From Schistosoma mansoni (lineage: Eukaryota; Platyhelminthes; Trematoda; Strigeidida; Schistosomatidae), in assembly GCF_000237925.1 (NCBI RefSeq), contig NC_031495.1, positions 53,018,746-53,082,745 on the forward strand: DNA of 64,000 nucleotides. The letters run 5' to 3'. Shown piece by piece: positions 1 to 12,200 of the stretch. A program made the position numbers and the translations under genes. The notes beneath the pieces were generated by a model, which did no database searches, was not told the origin of the DNA, and saw only the letters and a program-made list of their open reading frames with translations. The stretch's first letter is position 1. Every line of letters begins with the position of its first letter.

Positions 1-1499
1 GTTTACGGTTTTTCTTCATAAATTAACAACACTTATCCTTTTTCATCAACCTTCCAGTCCAAAGAAAACCGTTTATGGGTGATTTTGCTTATTTCTTTGT
101 CAAACAAAGGTCACCCGGAATCAAACAAGTGCTGTAGTCTTTCTTATTAACAGAACAATCTATTTCGTACAGATATTAGTCTTTCCGCCAATCGAATGTG
201 CTAAGTTTTAGCTGATCCCAATTAACACTGCCGCGTATATTCTACTGTCTTAAACTTTTTGTATCGACAACCGAATCAGTCCTAACACTTTGTCATGTAT
301 AAGCATACTTTACCGATGAATATGTTCAATATATATTGACAATTCATAGACTTCTTGTAGAATCTTAGGCTAATATGTAAATAAGTAAACATCAACCTTC
401 TATATGACAAGAAGCACATTTAGTTTTATACCACTTTAAGTGAGAAAAACCATACAAAAATCACTATCAAAGAATGTGTATCAATTTGTAAATGAAAATG
501 TTAGAATTATTTTAATCTCTATTTCGTGAAGGATTGGCCTATATAAGTCGGTGACAAACCCATTAAAATTCATCTCTAGAATATTCAAGGATAAATTATT
601 TATTCTCTAGTTAGGTATTTTATCACTTCAAACGTGAATAAATTATTTACTTGAAATCAAATACTATGTTTTAGTTGTTTGGAGTAAGTCACTGGCTCAA
701 AGATATCTGAACTACAAAGTAGTCTTTAAAAAATAACACAATAATACTGAGTATCTCAGGATTAAACTGTCTCTTTAATATTGTCTAGATGATTTGAAAA
801 TAGAATCTCTGGAATAATTGCTAATATTTCCCTATTGAATCTTTTATAGCTGGATGATCGCTAAGTGGCGGCAGATAATCCACGTATGAGCATTGTAATC
901 ATATTTTCATCAGATAAGATGAAGGGACGAAAAAGACCCCACTTCCCAAATTCACTGTAAGATTTTCAAAAAAATGTTTGAGATCCCTCGTTATTTCAAG
1001 TTATATGAGTTGGAATTTCGACTTATCTACTAAGATTCCTATAGTCTCACAAACCAGCTATTTTCCTCCTTATCACAAGTTTAAAAGGTCACTCTTACGG
1101 TTGACAAAGACTACAATCCATCCACATCCGAAACCTTGAACGAACGAGTAAATATGATCAACTTTGAATTATAAACTTATATAGACTTTCCTAAAGAATA
1201 TAAATTTAATGTATGAATGAGAGGTTAGACTTTGTTGAATAACTAATTCTTTTCAGCTGGTAGATTAAAACACCATACTTAAATGAAACTGAACTAATAA
1301 AACAGACTTCTGTCGAATATTTCTAGAAAGATAATTTAAAGCTGTACTACTTTCAAGTATTTAAAATAGCTAAAACAGTTTACTGTAATTAGATGTCATT
1401 TGACTAATCACGTACAACAAACCGAGGTAAAGAAAACCTTCCAAAGAAAATTTATACGAATATTCGTCAAAATGAGAACGAGCAGTTTGACAAAATTGG
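1..1499. other. AT-rich intergenic or intronic sequence
   Basis: I see no gene, RNA or recognisable repeat here. If the missing NUBP2 last exon lies within the window it could fall between here and 6116 on the minus strand, but I found no convincing match to the expected C-terminal residues (a P-[LIV]-D-P-like motif followed by a helical tail). Confidence 0.4.
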
Positions 1500-1700
1500 G
1501 CGCCGAGTATAGAGAAGTCATTATATGTGAAAATTATATTCCAAATAATCTCAGATTGAAATTTAAATAATTCCAACGTTTCGTCCATCTATCTTGTTTG
1601 GACTTCTTCAGAGTAATAATCAAAATCAATCATATTAAATCTATACTATGTTAAACCAGTCATATTTGGATGTTGAATTTAGTAAATAGGATAATATGAG
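1500..1700. repeat. left inverted terminal repeat of Penelope-like element
   Basis: This arm pairs with 2735-2935 in opposite orientation over about 200 bp with scattered mismatches. The same repeat core (ggacgaaacg followed by an AT-rich stretch) recurs near 47330 and 62540, so it is a dispersed terminal-repeat family. Confidence 0.7.
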
Positions 1701-1798
1701 TCAGTTAAATGTGAATCATGTGAAAAGTTCACGATGTGAAAAATAAATGTCCGAACGATTGTGCGTGTGCATGCATATGTAAGACTGAGTTGTTAATA

Positions 1799-2176
1799 TA
1801 AATTAACTTAGTATTGTTTGTTTGGATCTTCCCATTGATGTTTTTAGGACTGCAACTGGCCAGTCTCTAATTGTGAATATTGCCTCGATATAGCCTAAAT
1901 TCACAAGCATGGTAAGCAAAGATGGATAGTGGCAAGCATCAATGGGAAGATCCAAACAAACAACAAGTAAATTTCAACTTCACCCCATTGCACAAGCAAG
2001 TGGCTATCAGGACTCAGTGGCCGAGTGGATAACGCGATGGCGTTTGAAGCGAAAGGTACTGGGTTCGAGTCCCAGAGTGAGCATCAACTCTGAGATGCAG
2101 GTACATCCAGCTGACTAGTCCCAAATAGGACGAAACGCACGTCCTGGATTCCACTGCTAACCACTATCCATATTTG
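1799..2176 (+). mobile_element. SMalpha-type SINE, 5' part inverted, with 14-bp target-site duplication
   Basis: The unit is bounded by direct repeats ctgagttgttaata at 1785-1798 and 2177-2190. The right part (about 1938-2176) is in plus orientation. It holds a tRNA-like pol III promoter: box A TGGCCGAGTGG near 2018, box B GGTTCGAGTCC near 2071, then a hammerhead motif at 2105-2149. The left part (about 1799-1935) is a reversed copy of the SINE body. This gives an inverted repeat of about 21 bp, gtttggatcttcccattgatg at 1818 and its complement ending at 1958. An inverted 5' end plus a direct target duplication is what twin priming during target-primed reverse transcription produces. The promoter boxes look intact. 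Confidence 0.85.
2105..2149 (+). ncRNA. hammerhead ribozyme motif, core altered
   Basis: Stem I arms ATCCAG and CTGGAT pair perfectly, stem II is GTCC/GGAC, GAAA is present, and the GTC cleavage triplet ends at 2143. The catalytic core reads CTGACTA where CTGANGA is needed, so the essential G8 position is changed. Self-cleavage is unlikely. Confidence 0.75.
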
Positions 2177-2390
2177 CTGAGTTGTTAATAATTGATATTA
2201 GGTGTTAATGTTTTTATACGAAGGAAAAATAAAAGTGCAAGTTGAAGGTTGAAAAGTCGTTTCTGAATCATTGATGTGCATGTAAAATGAGAATCATCAA
2301 ATACATGATTGTATCGCTAAAATAATCCACATGACCTTCAGTCATAATAACGATGCAAGTGAAATAAACAGGTTGAATAAAAGGGCCCAA

Positions 2391-2693
2391 TTACTTGTTA
2401 ATGAATATTTGCCAAATGGTTGCTAGCTGAATACCATCCTTTCTATTTAGACTGTTCTTATTCACCCATATGCCCAGAGCTTCTGTTGTCAATTTTTCTT
2501 TATGAGTGTTAAAACCTTTCTGAAGTATTTCGGCCCCTTCAAAATTAATCCTGTGTCCCGTTTCTAACGCATGTAACGCTATCGCAGACTTATTCTCGAA
2601 TTTCCTTATGTCCACTGAGGTTTCGGGAAAATTTTTCAAACACTGTTTGTGTTTCTTCAACCTTAAATTCGATTGTCTGGATGTTTCTCCCAC
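2391..2693 (-). pseudogene. Penelope-like GIY-YIG endonuclease C-terminus
   Basis: The 100-residue reading frame begins GETSRQ, the end of a YIGxTSRQ-type GIY-YIG motif. It continues with basic LRLKKHK, then SAIALHALETGHRINF and a segment ending NSLNRKDGIQLA, the usual C-terminus of schistosome Penelope-like elements. In the intact family this endonuclease domain follows the reverse transcriptase and nicks target DNA. The reverse transcriptase is absent here. Confidence 0.75.
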
Positions 2694-2734
2694 GTTAGCT
2701 GCATTTTAATCATGACAATTGATCTTATAGATAT

Positions 2735-2935
2735 CTTATATACCCTATTTACTAAAATCAACATCTAAATATGATTGGATTAGCACAGTATAGATTTGAT
2801 TGTTAAACGATATATATATTTCTCTGATGGTTCTGATTATTACCCTGAAGAAGTCCAGACAAGTTAGCTGGACGAAACGCTGGGATTATTTAAATCTCAA
2901 TCGCTGAGATCATTTTAAATATAATGTCTCCCAAA
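2735..2935. repeat. right inverted terminal repeat of Penelope-like element
   Basis: Inverted partner of 1500-1700. It contains gaagaagtccagacaag followed by ggacgaaacgctggg. Confidence 0.7.
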
Positions 2936-3880
2936 GAAAATCTTCGCAGCAATTATAGTAGGATAATATCTTTATATTAGAGTACCCATTGACAATGCCT
3001 CCTACTGACTGTCGACTAAATTATTATTCAGTTACTTAGTAAGCATTAGCGATAACTCATAACTTTTGGAGGAAAATCAACAGCAAAATAGGGTCTCGAT
3101 TTAACAAAAAAGGGTAGTCATGCTTTACGTAGTGTATGTGAACTACTTTAAGAATTTGACTGGTCAAAAGTCACAACACATTTATTTTGCACTGGATACT
3201 TATATCGAAATGTAGAATTTTCGAAAACTATGATTCCTCAGTTTGTCACTCCTTAATACTTAACGCCCCAGATATAAAATGGGATCGAACTCAGTACATC
3301 CAAGCCCCCAAACACAATCTTACTCAACCAACTTAAAATTTATAACTTGTGGGGACTTTTCTTCAGGTATACAAACTAAGATGATGAAACATGACAAAAT
3401 CACAGAATCAATAATTTGAACTGCTTTGCTTACTACTATAACAAGGTAGTCTTCAAGATAATAAAGATTTGTACTTCATAAATTACTTATTTAATTAGAT
3501 AGTTTGTAGTATACAGCCTATCAACTTATACAAAAGTTTTATAAAATTTTCTATATTTTTTTAGAAAGAGAAACTTTGAATTTCTCGCAAATAAATTTGT
3601 TAGAATAAGGTTAAAAACTGACTGTGAACTTGGTTATAATGATATTTTTAGACATACATATGATTTAGTGATTTACATTGATGCTGACTATTTACGAAGG
3701 CCAAATTTCCTAGTAGTAATATGAATCTACTCGAGATTATTGAAAAACCAGAACATCAGTTGTAGAAAGAGTAGACTGTTAATGATTAGTAAAAACCCGC
3801 AAGTACACAGAGAAACGAGCGGGTGAGAGTGTAAAAAACTTCATACACATTTATGAGTGGAAATCATTAAACGGCATCAC
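2936..3880. other. no feature seen
   Basis: AT-rich sequence with no convincing coding potential or recognised repeat. Confidence 0.4.
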
Positions 3881-3884
3881 GAGT

Positions 3885-4078
3885 CAAGCACTAACTTAGA
3901 GACCTGAAGGAAAACGGCAAAGAGGAAGACCAAAGAACATATTGCGTCGAGAATCGGAAGCAGAAATCGAAAGAATGAATAACAACTGGAAAGGATTGTC
4001 CAGGTCAGTGTGATGGAGAATCCTAGTGAGAGGCCTATGCTCCTCCACTAGGGGTAAAAGGCGTAAGTAAGTAGTGAG
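3885..4078 (+). mobile_element. LINE 3'-end fragment (RTE-like)
   Basis: Broken frames resemble the C-terminal end of the RTE-like LINEs in this window: a basic gaaaacggcaaagaggaag run, a NNNW-type segment near 3980, then the typical 3' end ggcgtaagtaagtag near 4060. Related full 3' parts are at 9420-9937 (plus) and 30241-30990 (minus). Only the last 200 bp remain. Confidence 0.6.
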
Positions 4079-4834
4079 CTATTTTACAAGTGTGTAGTTT
4101 TCACAGTGCTCGTGAACATTCAATTGAATTACAGAATTATGTTCGATGTAATAACAACGATAACATACACACAATATCAGTTCACATGTGTAAATCATAG
4201 TGTAGATTCACTAAATCATAATACGGTCAAAAAATCTATTCAAATTAAAAGTAATTCACTGCAATCCCTGTACAACGAACTCACGCAACTCAACATGAAT
4301 GAAACACAAAAGCCATGATAAACGAAGCTTCTTTGGTTGGTATTAGGATGAAAGATAACCTAATATTTGTCATGTTAAAAAAAGCTTGCTAAGAAATCGG
4401 AAAGTGTGCTGTACGATTATTATTCATTTCTTCAATTATGATGATCAAGTGAAGCGAGAAAAAACAAGCACATACTGTACACCTCTTGATATTTACAAAA
4501 GAAATCAAACAGATAATACCGAAAGTATTTTTTCAGTCAAAAGCTTTGTATTTTCACTGGTGTAAATCTTTGATTGGAAATCTCCCGCACGATCGCAAGC
4601 GACAGTCAAAGAAGAATCAAAAGGTAGTCGACCTATTAAAAAATTTAAAATGTCGAAGAATTGCGGTTAGTTTTTCTTAAATATATTATACCAAAGTGGA
4701 CACATATAAAGTATATGGAATATCAATCAACAAGGTGAGATGATGCGAACTCTTCACATAGAGAGTTCAAACGTAATGAACAGTTATTGAAAATCTTTAT
4801 ATATTTATTGCCTACATAAATTATACTGTCGAAG

Positions 4835-5110
4835 TGTCCAGTATTAGCAGCAAGATTGACTTAAGTCTTAGGTAGGATCTGGGAACTGGACGTAATTCCA
4901 TCTGACTGATCTCAATCACTGATTGTGTCCGTCTGTAAAAAAAGACAAAAGTCCTCTTGTGACAATCACAGAGGAATCAGTTTGACTAATATAGTGCCTC
5001 AATAATACTTCGACGCCTGACCAAAGCTCGTGAAGAGCGGACTAGAGAAGACCAGGCTGCTTTTCAACCTGGCCGTAGTTGTATAGACCAGATATTCACT
5101 CTACGATAAG
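4835..5110 (+). mobile_element. LINE reverse-transcriptase fragment, second LINE family
   Basis: Plus-strand frames contain KKGQKSSCDNHRGISLTN and, after a frame change, TREDQAAFQPGRSCIDQIFTL-like residues, the N-terminal part of a non-LTR reverse transcriptase. The family matches the copies at 10640-11850 and 42045-43092, which hold the downstream part. It is a short, degraded fragment. Confidence 0.7.
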
Positions 5111-5324
5111 TAACAAAATTAGATTATAGCAATAGAAAAATATTTTTTCGTTGCAGACACATTATGTATGACAAATATTTAATCAGAGATCTTAATAGGC
5201 TACTTGTAAGAACTCTTCTTGAAACTGCTCAGTTAGTGATCTTTTAAGTTGGAAAATGTTGCTGATACTTGGAAAAAAACAAGATAGCACGTGTTTTTTA
5301 GTTAATGTTTTAAAAATCTACTAA

Positions 5325-5640
5325 ATACTTGATTGAACATCTCCTAGCATGGTTTAGAAAGGGTCAAACAAAGACCATACGCACCTCTTCCTTGATACAT
5401 CTAGTTGACATTGATCATATGGTAGATAAAAACATATCATTTCGAGTGGTCGATAATAACTTCGTTATTTCCAAATAGGGTTCGTTCCCGTCTCTTCCAT
5501 ATATCAGAAGCTAAAGGGATCCGCACTCAGAATCCTAGTTTGTGTTTAGAAATTCGTGAAACCATTGTCCCTTCCTTGGCTGGATATGAATTTATAGACG
5601 ATTTTGTTAATTTCTTTCACATCCCATACACGTTTATTAT
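5325..5640 (+). pseudogene. Penelope-like GIY-YIG domain remnant
   Basis: One frame reads AWFRKGQTKTIRTSSLIHLVDIDHMVDKN-like residues, followed in another frame by SEAKGIRTQNPSLCLEI. This matches the C-terminal GIY-YIG domain of Penelope-like elements (compare WLSKGQVK and HLVDTGHQVELNKAF at 57463-57789). The open frame at 5540-5773 begins in this remnant and then runs into AT-rich sequence. Confidence 0.65.
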
Positions 5641-6116
5641 TATTCACTTCCGTTTATATCCTTTATTATCTAATCATTTACACACTTTTTACTACGTAAT
5701 ATTGATGTCTTGTGATTATTATTTTAAAGTCTATTTATCCAAGTTTGATCTACTTTACATGTTGAACCACTGACTAGTAATTTTATTATTCTTACTGTTA
5801 TTGCCTTCTTGCTATCAATTCATATTTTTATCAGCTATGTGTAGTTATACAATCTATTTCACTATGATCACTGACTAACGAATTCCCTTGATTGGTTTAA
5901 TGTTTTCATAAAAATACTCGTAAACATTAAAGTGATGACGACCTAACGGAACAATATTGTTCATTTATATATGTTGTTATATTATACAAGGGGAATCTAG
6001 AGTATTTTAGAATGGTTGTTTGACTTTCTTAGATTAACATTTATTTATGTCTAGTAATGATCATATCAAATAGTAAGGTAAAGTCAGACATAAATTTATA
6101 CTACTATTATACATAC

Positions 6117-6297
6117 CCAAAAATCGAACATTTTTCTCAACAGCCAATGCTTCAGCACCTCCGTATGAAAACAGGTTCGTACACTGAGTACAATTGGGAC
6201 ATTTGTATCCACTCATATTTTCAATTAAACCAATTATTTTCATATTTGTTTTCATACAAAATCCAATCTCCCGACTTACATCGCACAAGGATACTCT
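6117..6297 (-). CDS. NUBP2: NUBP2 exon C (CxxC motif)
   Basis: The exon runs from an acceptor ending TTAG at 6300-6298 to the donor GTATGT at 6116-6111. It encodes [13 protein letters not shown], then the CPNC cluster-binding motif and SYGGAEALA. It enters in phase 0 and leaves in phase 1 within the glycine codon of FLG. Confidence 0.9.
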
Positions 6298-9200
6298 CTA
6301 ACAAAGAAAAATTACTCAATTTAATTCTACCTATAACTACTGACGTTTACATAATAAGTCTATTTTGTCTCAATCACGACAGTTAGTTATACAATCAATT
6401 ATTTGTCTATTTTAATTGATTCTCAATTATAAATGATAGTAATAACAAATTCTCCTCAGGTTTTATTCGACTTCTCCAAATAAAAATACCCATTACTTTT
6501 AAATCAGTATGTATATTTTTTGTTGTCCACGTCTTACAATTTTCTGTCCAGTTTCCAAAATTTACCTCAACTTCATTAAATTGGTTATATTAAACGTTTG
6601 TAAGCATAATGCTAGTCGTAACTAAGCTGCTTGAGTGATAGAATGCCTTGAAATAAAATGAATTTATATTGCTCTGAAAATCATGTTCTTGCACAAGGAA
6701 ATAACCGTATGAAAGAAAAAGGATCCAAAGTAGTAAATAATGTAATAGCACATAACAATTAGTATACTGGTTGTCAAATATTCTGATAGAATCAAATCAT
6801 CTAGTGTGATAAAATATACTTAACTGCCTTCTAAAATAAGCTACAATAATCATAACACATTATCATAAAAAGACTATTCATTAAAATTCCATCTGAAATC
6901 ATTCTATTGCAATGGGATAACTTTTGCTCATTAAGATAGGATCGTGTTTTGCCAATGAACTTTAGTTTATATAAGTTCAGGTTAGGACTATACCTCACCT
7001 AATTCGGCTTGGGTAACCAGGTAGCATCATTAGGGTTGGAAGTGTTGTGGTTATGCCAACATCCTCATCCTAATCTACAATTATTCCTCAATATCCAAGT
7101 GTAATTAGCCCGCACACTTAGTCTCACTTTTACCCAGGTACTTACTTGCTGAATAACTTATGTGATCATATATTAGCCAAAAGATGCATTGCATTCGGAA
7201 TTATATAAGTCAATTAGCCCAACGTTTTTCTGGACAGTATCAGGATGGTTCAAAATCCATTTTACCAAAGGTTTAAGAAAACAGAAGTGGGTCGTCCATG
7301 AAACTTTTTACTTACCTACGCCTGTTACTCCCAATAGATCATAGGCCGCCGACTAGCATTCTCCAACACACTCTGTCCTGGACCTTCCTTTATAGTTCTA
7401 TCCAATTGTTGTTCATTCTTCTCATGTCTATCTCCATTTATCGGCGTAATGTGTCCTTTGGTCTTCCTCTCTCCCTTTGGCCTTGAGGATTCCATGTGAG
7501 GGCTTGCCTTGTGAAGCAGTTGGGTGCTTCCCCCAATGTGTGTCCTATCCATTTCCAGCCAGATCATCTGCGAAGTCTAGATCGTCCAGCTGCATCCTAG
7601 ATGTCCATTGCATCCTGTGCTTACCTACAGATGTTGATGTCTTCATGATCCAGTCGAGCACTAGGAGAAAGAGAAAGGGTGAGAGTAAGCAACCTTGCCT
7701 GACACCAGTCTTTACCTCGAACGAGTCTGTCAACTGTCCTCCATGCACAATTTTGCAGTTTAATCCATCATAGGAATTCCGTATGATATTGAGTATCTTC
7801 TCAGGCACGCCGTAGTGTCGAAGAAGCCTCCATAGTGTTGTCCTGTTCACGCTTTCAAATGCTTTCTCGTAGTCAATGAAGTTGATGTAGAGTGATGAAT
7901 TCCATTCAATTGATTGTTCCACAATGAATCGCGATTTGGTCTGTACACGATCGATCCTTACGGAATCCAGCCATTTGATCTCGGAGCTGGGCGTCTACGG
8001 AGTCCTCCATTCTGCTAAACAATACCCTGTTGAAGACTTCCTGGTATTGAGATGCTTTTGTAGTTCTCACACTTGCTGAGATCTCCTTTCTTTTGCCTTA
8101 CTTTAAATAAGTGATTCGCCTCGTCTATTACGTTAAGGTTTATATTTAGTAGGTTATAAATCAGTTTATAGGATGATCAATAGTATTGTAAGAATGTCGA
8201 AATCCCGATAGGTAGAATAACTTTTCAACGGATGATAAATAAACAGAAAGGTGAGTGGAGAAGTGATCCTCAGTTCAACAACTGTCGACCAAAATGAATC
8301 CGACCACATAAATGAAGTACAATATACAGATGGATGTAAACAAAACAAGCCCTAGGATATGCACTAATTGGGTTGAGTACTAAAATACACATCACGATAA
8401 CGAAGGATAGGAACAAAGAAAGTCCAAATTCTGACGACAGCAGTGAAACACTAAAAGTACGTATATTCTGAAAGTGATTTTTTTCAACTGTCTGACACCA
8501 ACTGAAAATACACACTAAACTATTAAGCTTTTATTGAAACTTCGGAAGTATCGAGAAATTTATGACGTATTGAGGGACTGGAAAAACCAACACATTTCAA
8601 ATCGGTCAATCATTTTAGTGAAAGCAAGGATTATGCACAGTCTGACTGACCGTCAACATTTCATGTTGATGTTAACTTTGAATGTGTAGAATCCTTAAGT
8701 CTTTTTAGTCTCCGGCTTAGTGAACGGATGACTCCACCAAAAAGTAAGACATCGAGACACCTACACCGATTGATTTTTAAGGACCTCGAGGAATATATTG
8801 AGCAATAGAAACCCAGATAGGATAAGTGTATTGACAGGAATGGGAGAATGCAGTAAAGGATAAGTTTGATAGACTCTGAATTTGTCGGATCAAGTTTTTA
8901 TGAACTTACTTTGTTCACTTATTGAACAATAGGTAGTTTGAAACGAACGAATAGAAATGAGAAATTAAAGGTTTAAAAAATATCAATGATAATTTATCGA
9001 GAACGAAAGTTAATTCACCTGTGGAGTTGAAACAATAATAATTCCTACATCTACATCAGACGTGGACTTCTGTAGATGTTCGAGGACAGTTATATGTTCA
9101 TCTGATGTTCCAGGAGGAGTATCGATGACCAGATAGTCAAGCTTTCCCCAACAAACTGAATTCAAAAATTCACCCACCATGCTGCCTTTGCGTGGTCCAC

Positions 9201-12200
9201 GCCAAATAACTGCAGAATCGGGATTATCTAACAGAAATCCAATTGACACTACAGGAAAGCGTTTGGTGTGTCCGTCAGCATAGACAGGTAACCAGCCTTC
9301 AGCGCATGAATGAATCTGAAAACCAAAACAGATGTTCAAAAAGTAAAAACTAGAAGTTGAACTTATCAGCTGATTTCAAAATTGTGTATAACAAATATAA
9401 AAAGGTAACTACGAGTTTAGCGAGGATTGGCAAAGCGACAACAGCATTCCTACAATTGAAGAATATATGGGACTCAACTGTCGACCAATATCAACATCAG
9501 AATCTTCAATACGAACGTCAAGACAGTTCTACTGTACGGAGCTGAAACGTGGAGAACTACTACAACCATCGTCAAGAGGGTACAAGTGTTTATAAAGTTT
9601 TCTATGCAAGATATTTAACATCCATTGGCCGGATACCATTAACAACAGTCTTCTGTGGGAGAGGACAAACCAGCTTCCAGCTGAGGAGGAAATTAAGAAA
9701 AGACGTTGGGAGTGGATAGGACATATATTACGGGAATCACCAAATTGCATCATGAGGCAAGCCCGAACTTGGAATCGTGAAGGGAAGCGGAAAAGAGGAA
9801 TGCCAAATAACACATTAAGCCAGTAAATAGAAGCATATATGAAAGGGATGAATAACAACTGTAAAGGATTGTCCAGGACAGGGTTGGATGGAAAGTGCTG
9901 ATGGGCACCCTATGCTCCTACACGAGGAGTAACAGACGTAACTACGAGTTTAAAATAAGCCGAAACCCGGCCGCAGCTGTCACCCTGATATGGTGGTAGT
10001 CGGGCTTGCCTGTCTTGATAACTCAGTCGAATTATATTGGCTGGAACACATGTTCATATAGGTCCCACCATCCTATGCAGGTCGGTTGGAGAACGATGAG
10101 ACTAGAAACAGTGGATTATGATCCGAATGCGAAATCATACTGTTTCCGTCGGAAAACCAAAATCTGCAGCGATACTGTCTTCTCACAAGGGAAGAAAGGG
10201 GTTAGAAAAGGCTGACTAAATTGTCACATCACCTTACCCCACGGACTTCTGTCTCCAGAAGGAAGACCTTTTGATGTGCGGAGCTAAAACAACAAAAACT
10301 TCCCAAAAAAAGACTGTTCGGGACTAGGCTCAAGCAATCGTCCCTTGGTGTATGCAGTCTTGCTACCAGGTTGTTAAGAACATCAATAATTCAGCTTCTT
10401 TCATAGGTTCCTCAAAAATAAATGTTTGTTCACAGTGCGGGCAACTGGGAAGTGACAACCGCTCTCATACCTCTATCAGCACTCGAGATCTTATTGACGA
10501 TTAGGACCCTGTCTCATCTCTTAATAAACAAGCTCTAAACTATATGTAGCTTTTTATGTTCGAACCTCGTATCAGATAGAACAATAGGCTTCTCTAAGAC
10601 TCTAGAATCTCGCACCATTGATATATGCCTAAGAAGTATACTCACCTTGTACAGGCTCTCTGCTCTAAAACTCCTGGTCGAGTTAGAGCTTATGGCGGTG
10701 GTGTTTATTAGGCTTGTTCACTTTCTCCATTTTTATCTAACTTCGTCATGGACATGCTTTTAGAAATAACAATGTCATCGTTTGACTTTCCGGAAATTGA
10801 TCTTCTACCAAGAGATTCACTTGTTGACTTAGAACACGCAGTGGATATAGTTTTGTTTCATGAAGACGCTGAAAAAATGTTGTTCTCTGACCACAGTAAA
10901 AAAAACTCAAGTATATTTCGGATGCGGTTATCTCCTACAAATGTAAAACCTTGCTCCAGGATCAACTTGCGTCAGCTCCTGAATCACTGATGGGGAGAGA
11001 AGTAGGTAAACGCATCGACTGCCTCACTAGTGGTAAGGTGTTCGACGAAATCTCGGTACGGATTCAGAAGACTCGATTGGATTTTGCTAACTTGTATCGC
11101 TTGCGGTGTAGGTGAGATATCCATCTTCCAACCAAAGGGCAAGTTTACTGGGCAGCAGTCCACTCCGTTCTACTTTATGCATGTGAAACATGGCCATCAA
11201 GAGTAGAGGATATTCTTAGTTTACTGGAACTCGATCATAAATGTCTTCAAGGAGTTGGTCGTGTATTTCAGGACTAACAAGTATGCAGTGTTCGGGTTAG
11301 AAAAAGAGTACTAGGTAAGGATGATAGATCGATTGAAGCGGTAAATATTCAGCTGAGGTGGTTGGTACATTTCTTATATATGCACAAACACCACCTACCT
11401 TGACCAACGATGTTATCTGATGCAGGAGTAAGCTGAAAAAGCTAGGGGCAGCCAAACCAAAATATAGCATCAATCCATGAAGTCACTGCCAGTTGAACTA
11501 AGCCATGTTAGTATGCGTACACTACCTGGTTGGGGTCCGCATGATTATCGTAATCAATGCTTAGAGGCTCTGAATGATATAACTTTAAATCGTTTTCAAT
11601 GACTCAGACGCTTCTATTCTTTGTTTTCCTTCAAATTCTGACATTCTAAATTCCTTATAACCATTTCTATTTTCATTTACATCTTGAATCGCAACTTCTA
11701 TCCATAATCTAGTGCCACTGATACTGTTACCAACTACTATTCTAGGACTTGGTTTGACAATTTAATTTCTCTGTGCTAATGGGGTATGGCAACTTGAGCC
11801 GATGTACATTCTTACCAGGTTCTACGTTGTGACTGATTGTGAAGTCGAAATATGTTTATCATCCAGGTATCAGATCTATCAACGGTAAAATGTGAGGCTA
11901 GAAGTCCTCGGTCTGTGAGCTTTACTTCCAATCACTCCGCCATAATGTCAGAAGTCCACTTATCGAATTCATTCTGGAACCTGAGTGTGGTCAGAACTAC
12001 TACTATATCATAAATAACTGGATATACGAAAATCTTTATTAGTTCGGAAGTTAGAATGATATATTCATTTAGACTTACCTACACAACATGCTTGAATTAG
12101 ATATTGCAAAAAAGAATAAAGACCTAATTTAAGTGGGAAACTTGAAAAACTGCTTAGTATTGAAGCTCTAGCGATAGGATAAATAAGACGTGGTTAACCC

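Larger units (their letters stand above)
1500..2935 (-). mobile_element. Penelope-like element remnant with inverted terminal repeats
   Basis: Two arms of about 200 bp (about 1500-1700 and 2735-2935) are inverted copies of each other. Both contain the run gtttcgtcca with ttggacttcttcag nearby on one strand, and the reverse complement appears in the other arm. Between them, on the minus strand, lies the C-terminal GIY-YIG part of a Penelope-like retroelement (2391-2693), and an SMalpha SINE has inserted at 1799-2176. No reverse-transcriptase domain remains, so this is a 5'-truncated, inactive copy. Inverted terminal repeats are a known arrangement for Penelope-like elements. Confidence 0.75.

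Noticed and set aside
2010-2090. possible functional tRNA gene from box A and box B
   Set aside because: The boxes belong to the SMalpha SINE head; there is no cloverleaf acceptor stem and the hammerhead follows directly.
5361-5380. possible P-L-D-P-like motif for the missing NUBP2 C-terminal exon (minus strand)
   Set aside because: The frame stops at once, the flanking residues do not match NUBP2, and the site lies inside a Penelope-like remnant.
6057-6386. 109-residue plus-strand frame
   Set aside because: It overlaps the NUBP2 CxxC exon in antisense and has no homology.
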